Of a stretch of 64,000 nt of DNA, positions 60,351 to 64,000 are shown piece after piece. The stretch is from Candidatus Bathyarchaeota archaeon. Lineage in GTDB: Archaea; Thermoproteota; Bathyarchaeia; Bathyarchaeales; Bathycorpusculaceae. The notes below the pieces were generated by a model. The model was not told the origin of the DNA. It saw only the letters and a program-made list of their open reading frames with translations, and searched no databases. The DNA lies in NCBI GenBank assembly GCA_026014685.1, contig JAOZHW010000003.1, positions 132,220-196,219 on the forward strand. The letters run 5' to 3'. A program made the translations under genes and the position numbers. The first letter of the stretch is position 1. Every line of letters starts with the position of its first letter.

Positions 60351-60457
60351 TCAATTCACGGAGAAACATAAGATTTGCCTAGCTGATATAAAACTTACTC
60401 TAACAAACCATGTTTCTACATCTGCCCTCTCCATGCAGAAGCAGCCAACCAAACCCC

Positions 60458-60910
60458 CTATTCAGAAACGGAACTGCTTATTTTACGCCGATTCTGCAGG
60501 AACCCCTCAACCACAAAAACCGCCAAAGCCAAACCCGTAATGAGCGTCAATAGCGAAAAGAACACTTTGAACTCGTAATTCTCAACCTCAAAATGCACCG
60601 CAAAAATCACAAGCTCCACCACCAAAATCCCCAAAAAAACCGCCGCGTACAACCACATCTTGGGCACTAACCTGCGACCCAGCCATACTTGTCCTTTGAG
60701 CGAGGCTTTTTTTGCCACCCAGTACTCGCCGAACTCGTTCTTGGCCAAATAGCCTGCGTCTTCAAGCTTCTGCAGATGCCGATACGCCACGCTTGGGCTG
60801 CTGAGGTTGACGCCTTTGGTTACGTCTCTGGGTCCGACGGGTTTGTGTTTTTTTGCTACGTAGAGGTAGACGTTTAGGGTGATTCCCTGCAGTTCCTCGG
60901 CTTGGGACAT
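60458..60910 (-). CDS. Membrane-bound winged-helix regulator
   Basis: 150 residues. N-terminal ArsR-like winged HTH (ITLNVYLYVAKKHKPVGPRDVTKGVNLSSPSVAYRHLQKLEDAGYLAKNEFGEYWV), then a basic stretch and two membrane helices (LYAAVFLGILVVELVIFAV and FFSLLTLITGLALAVFVV). Such membrane-anchored HTH proteins act as one-component sensors. Starts at ATG 60910, divergent from the rnf genes that begin 280 bp away. Confidence 0.85.
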   Translation of the reverse strand: MSQAEELQGITLNVYLYVAKKHKPVGPRDVTKGVNLSSPSVAYRHLQKLEDAGYLAKNEFGEYWVAKKASLKGQVWLGRRLVPKMWLYAAVFLGILVVELVIFAVHFEVENYEFKVFFSLLTLITGLALAVFVVEGFLQNRRKISSSVSE

Positions 60911-61134
60911 TTTTTCATCTCTGCCTATTTCTGCATTAGTGCGGTTTTAGGCGTATTAGCTTTGCTAATAAATTTAGCTGGTTTGCTGGTTGTCAACTGT
61001 GCCCTCCATAAACTGCTTTTGACTGTTCTCGGTTGTTTGGTGATTTTTTCTTTCGCTGTTGAATTTTTACTCAAAAAAACTTTGTTAAAGCCCAAAACAC
61101 CGCCCAAAACAGCTATTTCGGCATGTTCGCGAAA

Positions 61135-61146
61135 AAGTTTAATAAG
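61135..61146 (+). promoter_or_regulatory. TATA box of the rnfD operon
   Basis: AAGTTTAATAAG about 50 bp before the rnfD ATG, predicting transcription start near 61168. A purine-rich AGAAGG precedes the ATG. Confidence 0.4.
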
Positions 61147-61190
61147 TCAGCGCTTAGAATTACCTCTTTATTTGAGAAGGTTATCGAAAA

Positions 61191-62303
61191 ATGAGTAACG
61201 AATCACAACTAGTTGTAAACCCAGCACCACACATACACAGTCCAATGACAAAAAACCGCATGATGCAATTAACATTCTTCGCAATACTCGCCACACTTAT
61301 TGTCTCAGCAGCTTTATGGTCTCAAGTCACAACTACCTCTGGATGGAACCTAGGCGTAACCGTTGTCGTATGCATAATCATCGCAGTCGGTCTAGCCGTA
61401 GCGTTTGACTTCCTGATCGGCAAAGCAGCAGCAGACAGTGAAGTTAACACATGGTCCGCAGCAGTTTTTGGACTAATAGTTGTTGCATGTTATACTCTTG
61501 GCGTACCCGCCATGAACACTGAAACTGGCTTGCCGGTTGAAGCGCCCCTTGCATTCTACTACGTTGCAATAATTACACTTCTCGGGTTGGTCGTTTTCAA
61601 GAAAGTTATGAGTCTAGCAGGACGAAAACCCGTTAACCCCGCTGCAGCAGCCAAGTTCCTTGTACTGCTTCCAAGTTTGCCCGCAACCCTTCTAGCAGTT
61701 GACCACCTAAGTACAGGGCCACTCGGTGTTCCATCTTTGGCAGGTCCAATAGGCGCAGCTCCTACAGCAATTGGAACCAACGGCATGGCTGGCTTTGGTA
61801 GCTACCTACAAGGTTGTTACGCAAACCCCATGAACATGATGGGTTCATTGCCAAGCATTGAGCAACTTATGATTCTTGAAAAGTACCACGGATGGACCGG
61901 TGGAGCATGCAGCATCGCAGTCATCATCGCAGGCATCGCGCTTTTCGCAATCGGACGCAAATACTTCAAATGGAAAATCACCGCCAGCTACTTAATCGCT
62001 ATTTCAGTAGCTTCAATCATATTCTCACTGATCTTCGGAGACGCAGATCTCACAACAAGACTACTATTTGAGGTCTTCATGGGTAGCTCCATATTTATGG
62101 CGTTCTTTATGGCAACAGACCCCGCGACAACACCCTACAGTGGAATCGGACAAATCATCTTCGGCGTCGGCCTCGCAATTCTAACCATACTGATACAAAC
62201 CTTTATGGGCTTCTTCGGCGGCTCTTTGCTAGCATTGTTGATCATGAACCTCACAGTGCCCCTTATCGACAAGGTACGCATCAACAAACCCTTCGGGAGA
62301 TGA
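61191..62303 (+). CDS. rnfD: RnfD/NqrB-family membrane subunit
   Basis: 370 residues, multi-pass (about 10 helices). Conserved RnfD features: FMATDPATTPYSGIGQIIFGVGLAILT and the helix around LDKVRINKPF-type end; the FMN-attachment threonine motif is not clearly S/T-G-A-T here, which deserves attention. In Rnf complexes this subunit carries covalent FMN and couples ferredoxin oxidation to ion pumping. Start ATG; ends with ATGA overlapping rnfC. Confidence 0.85.
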   Translation: MSNESQLVVNPAPHIHSPMTKNRMMQLTFFAILATLIVSAALWSQVTTTSGWNLGVTVVVCIIIAVGLAVAFDFLIGKAAADSEVNTWSAAVFGLIVVACYTLGVPAMNTETGLPVEAPLAFYYVAIITLLGLVVFKKVMSLAGRKPVNPAAAAKFLVLLPSLPATLLAVDHLSTGPLGVPSLAGPIGAAPTAIGTNGMAGFGSYLQGCYANPMNMMGSLPSIEQLMILEKYHGWTGGACSIAVIIAGIALFAIGRKYFKWKITASYLIAISVASIIFSLIFGDADLTTRLLFEVFMGSSIFMAFFMATDPATTPYSGIGQIIFGVGLAILTILIQTFMGFFGGSLLALLIMNLTVPLIDKVRINKPFGR

Positions 62304-63589
62304 ACAAAATGGCAAACTTAGTACATATACCAGAAGTTAAAGACGTTGCAAGAAAAACCCCCATCGAAGTCTTCCCAGACCCCAAAATTGCAGTAGTGCT
62401 AACCAACCAGCAGTCGGGAGCAACAAACCTCCCACTGGTTAAAGTCGGCGACACAGTAGCCATCGGCCAAAAAATCGCAGACACCAAAGAACGCGTCAGC
62501 GCACCCGTCCACAGCCCCATAAGCGGCAAAGTCATCAAAATCGAAAACGCCTTCAACAGTTGCTTTGAAGCACCAACCGAAGCGATATTCATAGAAAACG
62601 ACGGCAAAAAAACCAAAGACAAAACCCTAACACCCATCAAAGAATCCGAATTAGCCACCACCAAAGTAGAAGATTTGCTGAAAATTATCCGCGAAGCAGG
62701 CATCATCGGCATGGGTGGCGCAGGTTTCCCAACCAGCGTCAAACTCGCAGTACCAGCAGACAAAAAAATCAAACAAATCCTCGTCAACGGCGCGGAAGGC
62801 GAACCATACGACACAGCAGACGAACGCATAATGATCGAGCGAACCGCAAACTTGGTTCGTGGTGTACGCGTTATCCGCAAGATTTTGGGCAACCCCAAAG
62901 TTATCGTCGTCACCAAAGACAGCAAAGTCGAAGCGGTACCTAAACTCCAAGAAGCATTCAGTAAAGAACCAGACACCGAAGTTATCGCGAAACACCTCAC
63001 CTACCAGCAAGGCGACGCAAGCATGATGCAGAAAGCAATCTTAGGCTACGAAACCCCTGCAGGCAAACGCAGCTACGAAATGGGCACCATAGTCCAGAAC
63101 GTTGCAACCATCAACGCAATCGCAAACGCAGTTTTCGAAGGTGAACCCCTCATAAGCAGAGTCACCACCCTAAACGGCGATGTCGCAAACCCAAAGAATC
63201 TCATGGTTAAAATCGGCACCCCCATACGCGAAATCCTGAGCGCAAACAACGTCACAGACTGCGGCTCAGTCGTAGTTGGCGGAGTCATGATGGGCACTGC
63301 ACTGCAAACACTCGATTCGCCAGTCACCAAACGCACCTCAAGCATCATCTGCTTCAACAAAGCACACGCCAAACCCAAAAAACCAACAGCCTGTATCCAC
63401 TGCGGTAGATGTGTCGACGCATGTCCAGCACGCCTCCAACCAGTAGCAATCTACAATGCCGTCATCAAAGGTGACTTTGCGAAAGCTGAGAAACTTTGGG
63501 CAAAAGACTGCATCGTATGCGGAACTTGCTCCTATGTTTGTCCAGCCCGATTGCCGTTAGCTGCTAACGTCAAGATGGCCCGCTCTTAG
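62300..63589 (+). CDS. rnfC: RnfC subunit
   Basis: 429 residues. N-terminal beta domain (VFPDPKIAVVLTNQQSGATNLPLVKVGDTV...), SLBB-like region with GMGGAGFPTSVKLA, then two ferredoxin-type Fe-S motifs: CIHCGRCVDACP and CIVCGTCSYVCP. Membrane-peripheral subunit that binds ferredoxin or NADH in Rnf. Overlaps rnfD by 4 bp; other rnf genes are not seen downstream in the window. T-rich terminator after the stop. Confidence 0.92.
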   Translation: MNKMANLVHIPEVKDVARKTPIEVFPDPKIAVVLTNQQSGATNLPLVKVGDTVAIGQKIADTKERVSAPVHSPISGKVIKIENAFNSCFEAPTEAIFIENDGKKTKDKTLTPIKESELATTKVEDLLKIIREAGIIGMGGAGFPTSVKLAVPADKKIKQILVNGAEGEPYDTADERIMIERTANLVRGVRVIRKILGNPKVIVVTKDSKVEAVPKLQEAFSKEPDTEVIAKHLTYQQGDASMMQKAILGYETPAGKRSYEMGTIVQNVATINAIANAVFEGEPLISRVTTLNGDVANPKNLMVKIGTPIREILSANNVTDCGSVVVGGVMMGTALQTLDSPVTKRTSSIICFNKAHAKPKKPTACIHCGRCVDACPARLQPVAIYNAVIKGDFAKAEKLWAKDCIVCGTCSYVCPARLPLAANVKMARS

Positions 63590-63597
63590 GGCACACA

Positions 63598-63640
63598 CTT
63601 CTTTTCCCTTTATTCTTTTTTAAAAACCCGCTTTCTCTTT
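63598..63640 (+). terminator. T-rich terminator after rnfC
   Basis: CTTCTTTTCCCTTTATTCTTTTTT, poly-T-rich tract just after the rnfC stop. Confidence 0.45.
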
Positions 63641-63772
63641 TAGATTCACGTTAAGCTGTTGCTCGTTTGTTCAAACATAGCGGATTTAGTTTGCGAATTT
63701 CACGTTGCAAAGCTTTCAAGCATTAAGCTTATAAACACGCCACTATGTAAAATAGAAGTAAAGGGATTAAAA

Positions 63773-64000
63773 TTGGCAGAAAACAACAAATTTAAACTAT
63801 CAAATATCTTCGACGGCATCATTATTCCGCTGATTCTCGTCTTGCTCATCTATGTCTTTGCGGTCTATATCAACGTTGGCGGTCAGCATCATATTCTTGG
63901 TGCGGATAACGTTATTGCGGTTATTCTTGTTTCTGGCTTTGCTGAAATGATCATCCTTGGTGTCCCCTTGGTTCTGGGTTTGCTCTGGAATAAGTGGGCT
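63773..64000 (+). CDS. Membrane protein (5' part, cut by window end)
   Basis: TTG 63773 with AAGGGA upstream starts a frame that stays open to the window end (76 codons visible). Two hydrophobic helices are seen: FDGIIIPLILVLLIYVFAVYI and DNVIAVILVSGFAEMIILGVPLVLGLLW. No rnfG/rnfE/rnfA/rnfB similarity noted. Family unknown; it begins about 180 bp after rnfC and may be a separate unit. Confidence 0.6.
   Translation, partial: MAENNKFKLSNIFDGIIIPLILVLLIYVFAVYINVGGQHHILGADNVIAVILVSGFAEMIILGVPLVLGLLWNKWA

Noticed and set aside
60902..61198. 98-codon hydrophobic frame in the rnfD promoter region
   Set aside because: It starts at a TTG overlapping the divergent regulator and runs through the rnfD TATA box and start. 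Hydrophobicity comes from T-rich DNA; no ribosome site.

Overview
The window is chromosomal DNA of an archaeon. Archaeal markers are spread across it: the initiation factor aIF5B, the chromatin protein Alba, prefoldin beta followed by DUF3194 and DHH genes, a two-domain Sua5, Ftr (formylmethanofuran:tetrahydromethanopterin formyltransferase), TATA-box promoters and frequent TTG/GTG starts. Ftr, CbiB, radical SAM/B12 proteins, RnfC/RnfD and large secreted PQQ-propeller proteins suggest a strictly anaerobic archaeon of the Bathyarchaeia (TACK) type. That placement is inference; no rRNA gene is present. No mcr genes are seen.

Layout. 0-13 kb: a PerR/Fur-like regulator (cut by the window edge) diverges from katG; then Nfu, a secreted protein, a radical SAM/B12 protein, membrane and zinc-ribbon proteins, tRNA-Pro(TGG), a degenerate SelB/EF-Tu-like protein, aIF5B, and a hemerythrin/cysteine-rich copper-protein operon. 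13-19 kb: a RelBE-type toxin-antitoxin pair and a glycan cluster (two GH130-like proteins, a GT4 glycosyltransferase, an alpha/alpha-barrel protein that looks frameshifted away from the GT4, and a CBS protein). 19-29.6 kb: Sua5, GNAT, a structured leader, two Lrp regulators, CbiB, a second radical SAM/B12 protein, an endonuclease IV-like protein, a DUF433/DUF5615 pair and an ECF transporter module. 29.7-34 kb: prefoldin operon, a decayed hicBA locus, a nonsense-interrupted secreted protein and vapBC. 34-49.4 kb: ClpB, an ATP-cone/Mrr nuclease, a PQQ-propeller protein, tRNA-Ala(TGC), a CHASE4-PAS histidine kinase, Mrp, Alba and a DMT transporter. 49.4-58 kb: rpiA, flavodoxin, VOC protein, and a tight purF-purD-HAD-ftr-pfkB run. 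58-64 kb: PIN remnant, vapBC, a SPASM protein, and rnfD-rnfC followed by a membrane protein cut by the window end.

How the genes fit together. One theme is oxygen and metal stress in a presumed anaerobe (KatG/PerR, hemerythrin, cysteine-rich Csp-like protein, Nfu). A second is purine and C1 chemistry: purF, purD and ftr share one translationally coupled unit. A third is beta-mannoside/glycan turnover. Toxin-antitoxin loci are numerous, and some are decaying.

The most unusual signals are not ordinary genes. There is a family of seven short intergenic repeats combining a TATA-like box, a G-rich block and a small variable hairpin. A 71-nt three-way-junction structure lies between divergent genes at 21.1 kb, a large hairpin sits exactly at the predicted 5' end of the alba mRNA, and a nested hairpin lies at 3.37 kb. 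Several genes have start or frame anomalies, notably a purF whose catalytic N-terminus can only be reached from a non-canonical (AUA-like) start.
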